NCBI GenBank assembly: GCA_002338505.1
Contig: DDIK01000039.1
Location: 1-14,158, forward strand
Reading direction: 5' to 3'
Source of the DNA: Bacteriovorax sp. UBA1852
GTDB lineage: Bacteria > Bdellovibrionota > Bacteriovoracia > Bacteriovoracales > Bacteriovoracaceae
Length of the DNA: 14,158 nucleotides
Part shown: positions 1 through 6,998 of the stretch, one piece after another
How the letters are laid out: every line of letters starts with the position of its first letter
Numbering within the stretch: the stretch's first letter is position 1
The notes under the pieces: generated by a model
The model's input: the letters and a program-made list of their open reading frames with translations, nothing else
What the model was told of the DNA's origin: nothing
Database searches by the model: none
Position numbers and translations under genes: made by a program

Positions 1-5
1 AAGCG

Positions 6-11
6 CCTCCC
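6..11 (-). promoter_or_regulatory. Possible ribosome binding site of a leftward gene beyond the window edge
   Basis: Read on the minus strand, positions 11 to 6 spell GGGAGG and are followed by five bases before the window ends. This is the spacing expected if a start codon lies immediately outside. An ATG on the same strand at 19-17 could instead start a frame running out of the window. Either way the region 1-118 would be a divergent promoter region between that gene and the decayed gene at 119-990. The evidence is only the purine-rich motif at the edge. Confidence 0.3.
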
Positions 12-118
12 TTCCTCATTTGATCGATAATTGATAGAAATTGCACTAATTTTTGTAATAATATCTTAATTCTTAAGATCTAGTCCCATCACTCCGAAAA
101 GAAACTGCGGGGATCTAT

Positions 119-990
119 ATAAAAAAAACAATTACTAGTATTTGCTTGTTTTTAATTTTTAATACAAGCGCTCAGGTTGACTACACCTATTGTAGTCAGT
201 TCATTAAAGATACGAACGCAGACGTTTAAAAAACAGGTTTTTCATTTCCATTTACTATTGATCCAAAGACAGGAAAACTAAAAACGACAAATTTTAACAT
301 ATCATATGATGGCGAGAATCCAGGCGAACACATTTATTCATCGAGTGGGTATAATGGAAATATGAAGGTTATCCTACGTGAAAAGGATTCAAATAAAGTA
401 GATCATATAGAGATTGAAAAAATCACAAGAGTTTCTGGTGCTCCAACTAAGGTAAGCACAAGAATTAGTTTTGAGATACGCAATAATAAGTGTACTCCAA
501 AAATAGGAAAATCAACTATAGATGTAAATGGTAACAACATTGTAACGACCATATTTGACACTAGTCTCTGTAAAGAGCTTGAAGAATATTTTAAAGAAAA
601 AGAAAATGTAAAAAGTGCTTTGATCCTAAGTCTTCAGAGAACTTGGAAATGGAATCATTGCTGAAAAAGAGTGGATATAAGCCTGCAGAAATAACACAAA
701 AGATGGCCAAGCTTACACCAGTATTATCGCGTTATTCATATACTGTTGAGCAGAAAATCCTTACCGGCTTAACTACTACATTTGATACTCAAGCAACAAA
801 TAGCGACACAGAAAATAGACAAATGCTGGGGTTACTTGGAGGAAGTCCGTTAATCTCTGGTTATATGATTCTAAACGATTGTTATGAAAAAGGACTAAAA
901 CAAGTCTTACGAGATGACGATCTTTGGAATGTCGAAGGCACAGCTCTGAAAGGAGCTAGTACATTACCAACAAAGACTAATGCTAAATAA
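119..990 (+). pseudogene. Decayed gene for an exported protein of unknown function (about 290 residues if repaired)
   Basis: A continuous protein-like reading can be followed from 119 to the stop at 988-990, but it is broken three times. The apparent start codon at 119-121 is ATA. It lies six bases after a GGGG stretch and opens a good signal peptide (KK near the start, a hydrophobic core of TSICLFLIFNTSA, then QVDYTYC). A TAA stop interrupts it at 227-229. After about position 614 the frame moves by one. One extra A in the A-run at 610-614 would join KENVKK to CFDPKSSENLEMES without a gap. The C-terminal part contains LGLLGG at 826-843, a motif also present in the lipoprotein at 2183-3433. 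No family is recognised. A shorter product from the ATG at 362 or the TTG at 643 is formally possible but would lack the signal peptide. Sequencing error could explain one lesion but hardly all three. Confidence 0.72.
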
Positions 991-1011
991 TCTCATTTTA
1001 AAAGCTTCTAC

Positions 1012-1476
1012 CTACAAGTCGACTTGAACTTTCACATCAATTTTTGATTTCGATTGAAGATGTATATAAAGCTCATCTTCCTCTACTTTTCGGCCTTCAA
1101 CTTTAATATTATTATCACCATCTCTCTTAAACAGAAGAACGGCTGAAAGAAGCTTTGAATTAAAGTTACTATTTATGAGTATATAATCCTCAGCAGTTTG
1201 AACCACTAGGTCTTTTTGAACTTTTATAAGATTACTCTTTCCATCAACAATAATCTTCCCATTATCAACATTCACTAATTCTTCATCTCCATTGACGTCA
1301 ACAAGACTTCCAACCTTTACATTATTATCACTAATCTTAATTGCGCCCCAGAATAGAGAGATCGTCTTTTTTCCATTCTCATCTTTAGAAAATTTAATTG
1401 AAAGAAGTACGATCGCGACTAATAATATCAAAAATGCGATTGCAATTAGACCTATAAAACTTAGGAAAGAACTCAT
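1012..1476 (-). CDS. Single-span membrane protein of unknown function
   Basis: A 154-residue protein. The first 28 or so residues form one strongly hydrophobic segment (SSFLSFIGLIAIAFLILLVA followed by more L, V and I). A lysine-rich stretch follows, then a domain of alternating hydrophobic and charged residues with repeated V/I-D/N-G turns, which suggests a beta-rich soluble domain. The start at 1476 is preferred to an upstream in-frame start at 1509 because GGAG lies five bases before it and the hydrophobic segment then begins at once. There are no cysteines and no recognisable motif. It converges on the decayed gene at 119-990 with about 20 bases between stops and no clear terminator hairpin. 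It could be an NfeD- or Band7-accessory-like small membrane protein, but nothing in the sequence proves this. Confidence 0.7.
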   Translation of the reverse strand: MSSFLSFIGLIAIAFLILLVAIVLLSIKFSKDENGKKTISLFWGAIKISDNNVKVGSLVDVNGDEELVNVDNGKIIVDGKSNLIKVQKDLVVQTAEDYILINSNFNSKLLSAVLLFKRDGDNNIKVEGRKVEEDELYIHLQSKSKIDVKVQVDL

Positions 1477-1655
1477 TATAACTCCATTATTTTTTGAATG
1501 TGATACCAAAGAAAAGAACTAAACAGTAGAGCATAAATAAAATATGTATTATTTACAAGCTATGAACGAAAATTATCAATACATCATTCCTACTATTCTT
1601 TTCTTTTAACATCATCGCCGGAGACCTGAGTCTTATATGTTTTGAGGGAGATGAC

Positions 1656-1901
1656 ATGGGAAACTATATTGCTCTATCAGACACTTTTATGAATTCAAAC
1701 AAGAAGAAACTGAGCTTCACAACTAATAGTATTCGCTACAAAGTAACTGTTACACGTGAAAGTCTTTTTACTGAATATAACTACCTTGTAGAGAAAGTTG
1801 ATCTCACAGACTTACATGAATCAATATTTTCGACATCAATTAAGAACTATGACGACATTGTTCAAATTGATAATCAAGTAACTTGCGCGGTTACTGATTA
1901 A
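1656..1901 (+). CDS. Small cytoplasmic protein of unknown function
   Basis: An 81-residue protein with no signal peptide and no membrane segment. It is opened by an unusually strong ribosome binding site, GAGGGAG at 1644-1650, five bases before the ATG. The composition is ordinary for a soluble protein: N, T, S and D rich, with one cysteine near the C terminus (TCAVTD). The central part (YKVTVTRESLFTEYNYLVEKVDL) alternates polar and hydrophobic residues, as beta strands do. It stands alone, with about 180 bases upstream and 281 bases downstream free of other genes. No function can be assigned. The strong start signal is the main reason to believe the gene is real. Confidence 0.6.
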   Translation: MGNYIALSDTFMNSNKKKLSFTTNSIRYKVTVTRESLFTEYNYLVEKVDLTDLHESIFSTSIKNYDDIVQIDNQVTCAVTD

Positions 1902-2033
1902 TAGTCTACTAGGTTATGAAATTTGTCATAAAAAATCACATGCGCCACAAGCAAAGAAAGTACTACTTAAAATATAGATAACAATAAATGATAAGAATAA
2001 TTGAGCCAGCTTGATTCGATAACCCATTATAAG

Positions 2034-2050
2034 TGTCTAGAGTTTAGACA
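2034..2050. repeat. Short inverted repeat TGTCTA / TAGACA
   Basis: TGTCTA at 2034-2039 and TAGACA at 2045-2050 are exact reverse complements separated by GAGTT. The repeat lies in the 281-base gap between the genes ending at 1901 and starting at 2183, about 130 bases upstream of the latter. The size suits a dimeric regulator's operator better than a terminator, since no T-tract follows directly. Chance occurrence of six-base arms in AT-rich DNA cannot be excluded. Apart from this repeat and the promoter candidate at 2124-2152, nothing is seen in 1902-2182. Confidence 0.4.
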
Positions 2051-2123
2051 ATTCTAATATTTTTATTACATATAAAAAGCCAGTGCCCTGAAACAAGTCT
2101 ACAATCGTGAAATGAAAGAGCTA

Positions 2124-2152
2124 TTGTTTGGCATGAGGATTGCTTAAATAAT
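2124..2152 (+). promoter_or_regulatory. Possible sigma-70-type promoter of the lipoprotein/barrel cluster
   Basis: TTGTTT at 2124-2129 is followed after 17 bases by AATAAT at 2147-2152. The -10 element is one base from TATAAT, but the -35 element is poor. Transcription would start near 2159, giving a leader of about 24 bases before the start codon at 2183. It is proposed from position and spacing only. Confidence 0.33.
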
Positions 2153-2182
2153 TAGTAACAAATTAAATGTATGGAGCCTTTG

Positions 2183-3433
2183 ATGATGCTATCAAGAACT
2201 GTTTTACTTATTCTGTCACTTTCCCTTCTCGCGTTCTCCTGCGGAGGAGTACACGAGGAAGGAAGTGAAGTTGATAGTATATCATCGTTAATAGCTCAAG
2301 AGCTTAATTCTAAGAACTTATCAGCAGCAGAGTCTTTGATAGCGGAAGCTAAAGTCAGCGAACCTGACTCTCTACTTATTAAATATTATGAATCACAACT
2401 CTTCTCACTTAAAGCAGGCATAGATATTTATTCTCTCTTTCCTATAGTAAAGATGGAATTATTTGAATTTGCAATGACTGAGTGGGGACAAATAGAAGAC
2501 TTTAATAAGAAGAATCAAACTGATGTTCAAGATACCATTCTTGGAAACTCAGTGACTTCTGAAAGCATAGATGTGCTTAAAAAATTTCTAGAAGAGTACA
2601 AACAAACTGAGCCGGAAAAAATTGAATATGATGCTGAAATTACACTTTCATACGCTGGTCAAGTATACGAAAGTTCTTTTTTCGATGCCCAGACTAGTCA
2701 AACCATCACTCAATCGGAAATTGGTTGTTCTTATAAAATAGAAATTACAATTAAGGATGAGGTCAAAGGTATTAAAATACACGATTATCCATATAAGTCA
2801 TTTATAGATACCCAAGCCTGTCCCGAATCTATAAATTATAAGCTGCCTCCACCTGCAGTCGTCAAAGATAGATTCATTAGAGAGATCACAAAAACAATAG
2901 ATAAAAAGAAGAGCAGAACCCAGACGAAGAAATATCTCAAGGCCTCATTTGCACTATTTGAATCAGTTGGTATTATTTCAAAAGTACCAAGCTTTGATGT
3001 TAATAATCTTAAATATGTACTCATGGCAATTGAAAGTCTCACTCTCGTTCACAATGAAAGCCCCTTAGAGAGCAGACTACACACGAACTCGAAACAACAA
3101 CTAGGATTACTTGGCGGCTTCCTTATCCTTGCGTCCCTAAAAGACTCAATAGACGTTGACAGAGTTGAAGATCCTACAGACTTTCTATGCTTAGCCAACG
3201 GAGAAGTCCTCTTTTCAAAAGGTCCACTGCTTCTAGAGGGAGTTAAAGTTCTTGCTACAGTCTCAAATGACACAGAATTTGCTAAAAAGAATAAAAAGTC
3301 CCTTGATAGTATCAACGAAAAGCTTGTTCTCGCCGAAGAGCAAGGAATAGATAATTACTTCGAGTCTCAAGAAAAGAAAGATGAATTTGTAGACGACTTA
3401 GAAGATTTAAAGTCCGACAATTGTGTATTGTAA
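2183..3433 (+). CDS. Probable lipoprotein with TPR-like N-terminal region, function unknown
   Basis: A 416-residue protein. The start at 2183 is chosen because GGAG at 2173-2176 sits six bases before it; an in-frame ATG at 2171 overlaps that ribosome binding site. The leader MMLSRTVLLILSLSLLAFSC ends in a lipobox-like LAFSC, so Cys20 is a plausible lipidation site, though alanine at -3 and phenylalanine at -2 are not ideal. Residues of about 30-90 are helical and TPR-like (AAESLIAEAKVSEPDSLLIKYY, then LKAGIDIYSLF). The middle has beta-like stretches with two cysteines (IGCSYK and TQACPE). Near residues 307-312 is LGLLGG, also found in the decayed gene at 119-990. The C terminus is acidic and helical and ends near a last cysteine. 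It is first in a rightward cluster with a barrel-like protein 43 bases downstream, which suggests a joint outer-membrane role. No named family is recognised. Confidence 0.8.
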   Translation: MMLSRTVLLILSLSLLAFSCGGVHEEGSEVDSISSLIAQELNSKNLSAAESLIAEAKVSEPDSLLIKYYESQLFSLKAGIDIYSLFPIVKMELFEFAMTEWGQIEDFNKKNQTDVQDTILGNSVTSESIDVLKKFLEEYKQTEPEKIEYDAEITLSYAGQVYESSFFDAQTSQTITQSEIGCSYKIEITIKDEVKGIKIHDYPYKSFIDTQACPESINYKLPPPAVVKDRFIREITKTIDKKKSRTQTKKYLKASFALFESVGIISKVPSFDVNNLKYVLMAIESLTLVHNESPLESRLHTNSKQQLGLLGGFLILASLKDSIDVDRVEDPTDFLCLANGEVLFSKGPLLLEGVKVLATVSNDTEFAKKNKKSLDSINEKLVLAEEQGIDNYFESQEKKDEFVDDLEDLKSDNCVL

Positions 3434-3476
3434 GGTTTTTCTGGCCAGCCATTTGTGAGATTGATAAGATTTTGCA

Positions 3477-4550
3477 ATGTTTAAATTTCTCATAACTACT
3501 TTTATATTTGTTAACATCTATGGTTTTAATGTTAATCATCAAATTAAACCTGGTGCTGACTTCGAAACAATGTCACTTGGTAACTCATGCTCTACATTTG
3601 TAGGAGATAAGTTTACTCTCTCGTGTAATCCGGCGTCTTTTCCTTATTATCAAAGTGAAGGAATTTCTCTATCTCTTCTAGGGAAAGCAGATGGTGACTC
3701 CATTGATAATGGTCGTGATCTTATATTTGATCCAATCACAGAAGATCTCATAAGAAGGCTATTCGAACAAAAAAGTTTCAACTCTTTCACTTTTGATGGC
3801 TCTATCAAGTTTAATACCTCGATGTTTGAATTAACGTACACGCCTTACTATCTCATTGGCGATCTCTATATATTTAATCCCGCTTTTCCAGAGATCTCGA
3901 TCAATCTTCTTAATAGAGAGACCCTTAGACTAACAAGTGGTGATGAAATCTCTCAAAATAAATGGGGTGCGAAATCAATATCAATCGGATATTCATTTTT
4001 CTACTACTCCCATTCATATGCTACTAATACATTCTCTCTCTTTGATCTTTCAAGTAAAGATGCTGAAGAACTAATTGCCTTTAAAGATGATACAGGGTTT
4101 GATGGAAAACTATCACTCCTTTATCTCTCAAACATATCCTTTATCCCAAATATTTCCCTACAAGTTCATAATTTTCTCGACTCAGCTAAGTTTGAAAAAC
4201 CAAATACCGATATCACACAAGAGTCGATATTATTGTTTGAGAGATACACAACAATTGGTCTAGGTAAAAGCTTTCAAACAACATACGGGGAACTCGAATT
4301 AAACTTTGAATTATTCTTTTCAAATTTCCTTGATGAGTTTTATTCAAAATATGCGACTCTTGGAATGCGATACAACCTAAATCTCTTCTCCGTAAATCTT
4401 GCAGGTTCTATCAATTATCAAAACATTGGTTTTTTGTTTCGGTCTGAGAATTTCAATGTTGGGATAAGTTATGCTCGAGAAAAAGATGCTCCTATCATAC
4501 AGAGTGACTACGATAATTCGACTTATATTCAAATGGAGGTAAGTTTATGA
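3477..4550 (+). CDS. Probable outer-membrane beta-barrel protein
   Basis: A 357-residue protein with a short N-terminal hydrophobic signal (FKFLITTFIFVNIYG). It then consists mainly of short alternating strands rich in Y, F, S, N and L (FDGSIKFNTSMFELTYTPYY, SISIGYSFFYY, FNVGISYA), ending YIQMEVSL. This pattern is typical of outer-membrane barrels. Near the mature N terminus there is ETMSLGNSC with a second cysteine 12 residues on (C38 and C50), likely an exported disulfide. The start has only a weak ribosome binding site, so translation may depend on the upstream gene 43 bases away. The ATG of the next gene overlaps its TGA stop (ATGA), which implies co-translation. No specific porin or transporter family is recognised, and the strand count cannot be fixed by eye. 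Confidence 0.75.
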   Translation: MFKFLITTFIFVNIYGFNVNHQIKPGADFETMSLGNSCSTFVGDKFTLSCNPASFPYYQSEGISLSLLGKADGDSIDNGRDLIFDPITEDLIRRLFEQKSFNSFTFDGSIKFNTSMFELTYTPYYLIGDLYIFNPAFPEISINLLNRETLRLTSGDEISQNKWGAKSISIGYSFFYYSHSYATNTFSLFDLSSKDAEELIAFKDDTGFDGKLSLLYLSNISFIPNISLQVHNFLDSAKFEKPNTDITQESILLFERYTTIGLGKSFQTTYGELELNFELFFSNFLDEFYSKYATLGMRYNLNLFSVNLAGSINYQNIGFLFRSENFNVGISYAREKDAPIIQSDYDNSTYIQMEVSL

Positions 4551-5209
4551 TAATGATACGCCTCTTAATACTTTCACTCTTTCTTTCTCCTATCTTAGCA
4601 AGCGATAAAGCTAAGGAGAAAAGTGCAATATCATTTTTCATCGAAAAAAATAAACAGGCCAAGAAAGAATATCAATTTAATCGCTATGAGAATCTCATCT
4701 CAGGAGCCGCTGCTTTTCTCATAGGTAATGTTGGTTACATGGCCTCAGATAGTGAAGTTTTAAAGATATCGTATTCTGGGATACAAACGATAGGTCTTGT
4801 TAATATCGGTCGTGCAATTTATAAGATTCACTCTCCTTCAATAAATAAGAGATTTGAAAAATTTGTCACGGATAAGAAAGTTGATAATTACTCACGACTT
4901 GATGTTGCAAATGAACTTATTGATATATATGCACGTGAAGATCGCGCAAAGAGACTTTCACTCTTTTACAGTTCAGCCATTCTCTCATTTCAATATTATT
5001 TAAATGCTTTAGTCTTTGATACTCCAGCCTCTCTAGAAAGCTCTTATCTCTTTCTTGGCGGGGTCAACACGATTGTTGCAATTTACTCAGCTTTATATAA
5101 GACCGACTTTGAAAAAGAGCTCTTTGGTGATAATTTTGATATCAATCCATTCATCACCGGGAATAAATCTCCTGATGGTGCGGGATTAGCAATAACGATT
5201 AAGTTTTAA
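4547..5209 (+). CDS. Exported or membrane protein of unknown function, cotranslated with the barrel protein
   Basis: A 220-residue protein with a clear signal peptide (MIMIRLLILSLFLSPILA, probable cleavage before SDKAKEK). A charged stretch follows, then four moderately hydrophobic segments at roughly residues 50-70, 80-95, 140-160 and 165-185 with G and S rich faces. The last residues are AGLAITIKF; a terminal phenylalanine is common in outer-membrane proteins. GGAGG lies seven bases before the ATG, inside the end of the preceding gene, and the start codon overlaps that gene's stop by four bases. It may lie in or be attached to a membrane next to the barrel protein, but whether the inner or outer one is not clear. 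No named family is recognised. Confidence 0.72.
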   Translation: MIMIRLLILSLFLSPILASDKAKEKSAISFFIEKNKQAKKEYQFNRYENLISGAAAFLIGNVGYMASDSEVLKISYSGIQTIGLVNIGRAIYKIHSPSINKRFEKFVTDKKVDNYSRLDVANELIDIYAREDRAKRLSLFYSSAILSFQYYLNALVFDTPASLESSYLFLGGVNTIVAIYSALYKTDFEKELFGDNFDINPFITGNKSPDGAGLAITIKF

Positions 5210-5210
5210 A

Positions 5211-6062
5211 ATGCTAAAGAATTTGAATTCTGGTATATTTCTAGTTATTTTATCAGCCCTCGCCTATTCCCTAATAACAGTAATTCTCTCCTTGATAAGC
5301 TCATCACTAGAATGGAGTAATTATCAGGTTCTCTTTGTTCGTTTTCTGATTGCTGGAACAATATGTTGTATATATTGCTATAGATCTATTTTAAAAATTT
5401 CAAAAGATCAGTTAAAATTGCTATCTGTTCTTTCTATTTTCTATGTATTAACTTCAATATTTCTCTATATCGATATAAATAAGTCTGGAGCAAGTAGCGC
5501 TACAGCAATGCTCTTCTCATCTCCCATCTTTATAATTGCCTTCAAATCACTACAAGACAAGAGGCTATCTCTCTATCTTTCAGCAACGGCCTTATTAACG
5601 ACTCTAGGCTGTATACTTGTAAATTACTCACAAAGCTTTGAACTTTCTTTTTATAGTTTTCTCTCTCCACTTTGTTATTCTTTATATATATGGTTTAGTG
5701 GGAAAATGAATCTCTCTGGAGATTTGAAAGAGACTGGCATTCTCTTATTAAACTCTGCTCTTCTCTTATTGGTTTTTAATTTCTCATCTATCACCAAAGA
5801 AGACTACTCTCTTCTCAGCATGCATCAATTTTCATTGATCATTGTCGTATCGCTACTTTCAATTTTCTCTATACTTTTCTTTTTAAAGGGAGTTACAAAA
5901 ATTGGAGCGACAAGATCTTCAATTATTGCGACAACCGAGCCTATTTTTGCGGTAATATTGGCTAGTTTAGTACTTGAACAATACTCAACGCCACTTCAAT
6001 TCACTGGAGTCATTTTAATTATAATTTCAAATATTTTGATCATCACAAAGAAAACTACTTAA
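5211..6062 (+). CDS. EamA-family (drug/metabolite transporter superfamily) permease
   Basis: A 283-residue inner-membrane protein with ten predicted hydrophobic helices, arranged as two five-helix EamA repeats. The second repeat ends in a typical family signature at about residues 240-275 (KIGATRSSIIATTEPIFAV, then an LEQ turn, then FTGVILIIISN). Members of this family mostly export amino acids or small metabolites by exchange or with a proton; the substrate cannot be read from sequence. The gene starts one base after the stop of the preceding gene and has no good ribosome binding site of its own, so it probably depends on translational coupling within the cluster. Its final eight bases overlap the 3' end of the opposing LysR gene. 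It is only distantly similar to the second EamA protein of this window. Confidence 0.9.
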   Translation: MLKNLNSGIFLVILSALAYSLITVILSLISSSLEWSNYQVLFVRFLIAGTICCIYCYRSILKISKDQLKLLSVLSIFYVLTSIFLYIDINKSGASSATAMLFSSPIFIIAFKSLQDKRLSLYLSATALLTTLGCILVNYSQSFELSFYSFLSPLCYSLYIWFSGKMNLSGDLKETGILLLNSALLLLVFNFSSITKEDYSLLSMHQFSLIIVVSLLSIFSILFFLKGVTKIGATRSSIIATTEPIFAVILASLVLEQYSTPLQFTGVILIIISNILIITKKTT

Positions 6063-6906
6063 TTGAATTGATAATTTTTTGAAAGTAGTCAGGAACTTCC
6101 GCTCTAGCTAACCAAACGAGGGCCCACTCAATTTCATATGATTTCGTTGGAAGTAAGTTATAGATCTCATATTGATTCTTTATAGCATTAAAATGGTTCA
6201 AGTCCAGAACAGCGACTCCGAAGTTTTTTTCTAAAAGACTTGGCAGCATCATCGTATTATTAATGTAATGCCTCTCCTTACTTCTTTGATATTCAAGCTT
6301 ATGTTTCTCAAAGAATAAGGAAGTGAAATTATCACCAACTGAATAATCGATGATACTGACATCACTATCTAAGTGTTTCTTATATTTTCTTCCACCAACT
6401 AAAATATACTTAGACTTTCTAAGTAATTTTGAGTCGAGTTCTAATGCCACACTTTCACGTGGAAGGAAGGTGAAATCGACCTCTCCTTTCTTAAGCTTAG
6501 CTAATTTATCATCGTCATCATTTATATCGAAAGAAAAGAAGATATTTGGAAAGTCGTCTTGTACTTTAGAGACACTAGGAAGAACTCTTGAATACATAAA
6601 GTGAGTCGAGCCGGAAATACTTATTCGCACAGGGTGAACTTTTCCTTCATTAAGTATTGAAGAAATGGTTTGTGTTTCAAGAGACTGTCTTTGTTTGCAG
6701 TAAGTAAGTAACTTAACACCGGCATCCGTTAGCTTCATGCCCTTTCGACTTCTTATAAATAGTGATGACCTAAGCTCCGTCTCAAGAGACTTCAGCCTTT
6801 GTGTGACAGCCGTTTGTGAGACTCCTAAATGTTTTGATGCTTCTAACACCGTCTTATGCTTAGCTATTGCAGTGAAAGCATCTAATCCTAAATTTGATAA
6901 ACTCAT
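6055..6906 (-). CDS. LysR-family transcriptional regulator
   Basis: A 283-residue DNA-binding regulator. The N-terminal winged helix-turn-helix occupies about residues 5-63: LDAFTAIAKHKTVLEASKHL, then GVSQTAVTQRLKSLE as recognition region, then LFIRSRKGMKLTDAG as the wing. The C-terminal effector-binding domain (about 90-283) is shorter and more divergent than usual but has normal alternation of beta and alpha segments. The ribosome binding site is weak (AAGAAA before ATG at 6906). It is divergent from the hydrolase gene at 6999, the classic arrangement for a LysR regulator and its target, and convergent with the EamA gene. The helix-turn-helix resembles many LysR members, including exporter regulators such as ArgP, but no specific orthology is claimed. 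Target and ligand are unknown. Confidence 0.92.
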   Translation of the reverse strand: MSLSNLGLDAFTAIAKHKTVLEASKHLGVSQTAVTQRLKSLETELRSSLFIRSRKGMKLTDAGVKLLTYCKQRQSLETQTISSILNEGKVHPVRISISGSTHFMYSRVLPSVSKVQDDFPNIFFSFDINDDDDKLAKLKKGEVDFTFLPRESVALELDSKLLRKSKYILVGGRKYKKHLDSDVSIIDYSVGDNFTSLFFEKHKLEYQRSKERHYINNTMMLPSLLEKNFGVAVLDLNHFNAIKNQYEIYNLLPTKSYEIEWALVWLARAEVPDYFQKIINSIK

Positions 6907-6998
6907 AATTTCTTATAATAACATAATAATTATTCATTATCCTTATATAACTTCTAAGTGTATTAAAGTTACAAATACAAACGTAAGAGAGGTCATCT
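6907..6998. promoter_or_regulatory. Divergent control region between the LysR gene and the hydrolase gene
   Basis: This 92-base, very AT-rich stretch should carry both promoters and the LysR operator. A rightward candidate is TTATCC at 6937-6942 with TATTAA at 6961-6966 (18-base spacing). A leftward candidate has its -10 in the ATTATT region near 6929-6934. An AATAATTATT palindrome lies around 6925-6934 and could be part of a T-N11-A LysR site, but such matches are frequent in this composition. The hydrolase ribosome binding site, GAGAGG, ends a few bases before 6999. Confidence 0.4.

Noticed and set aside
70..118. Possible riboswitch or leader structure with AGATC and GGATCT arms ahead of the decayed gene
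   Set aside because: The arms pair imperfectly, the intervening bases do not match any riboswitch core I know, and the downstream gene is broken.
1292..1522. Rightward open frame opposite the small membrane protein
   Set aside because: It is the antisense shadow of the gene at 1012-1476, with no ribosome binding site.
2034..2050. ECF promoter at the TGTCTA element upstream of the lipoprotein
   Set aside because: There is no GAAC-type -35 element at 15-17 bases upstream.
3440..3450. CTGGCCAG palindrome after the lipoprotein gene as a terminator
   Set aside because: The stem is too short, there is no T-tract after it, and the downstream barrel gene is probably in the same transcript.
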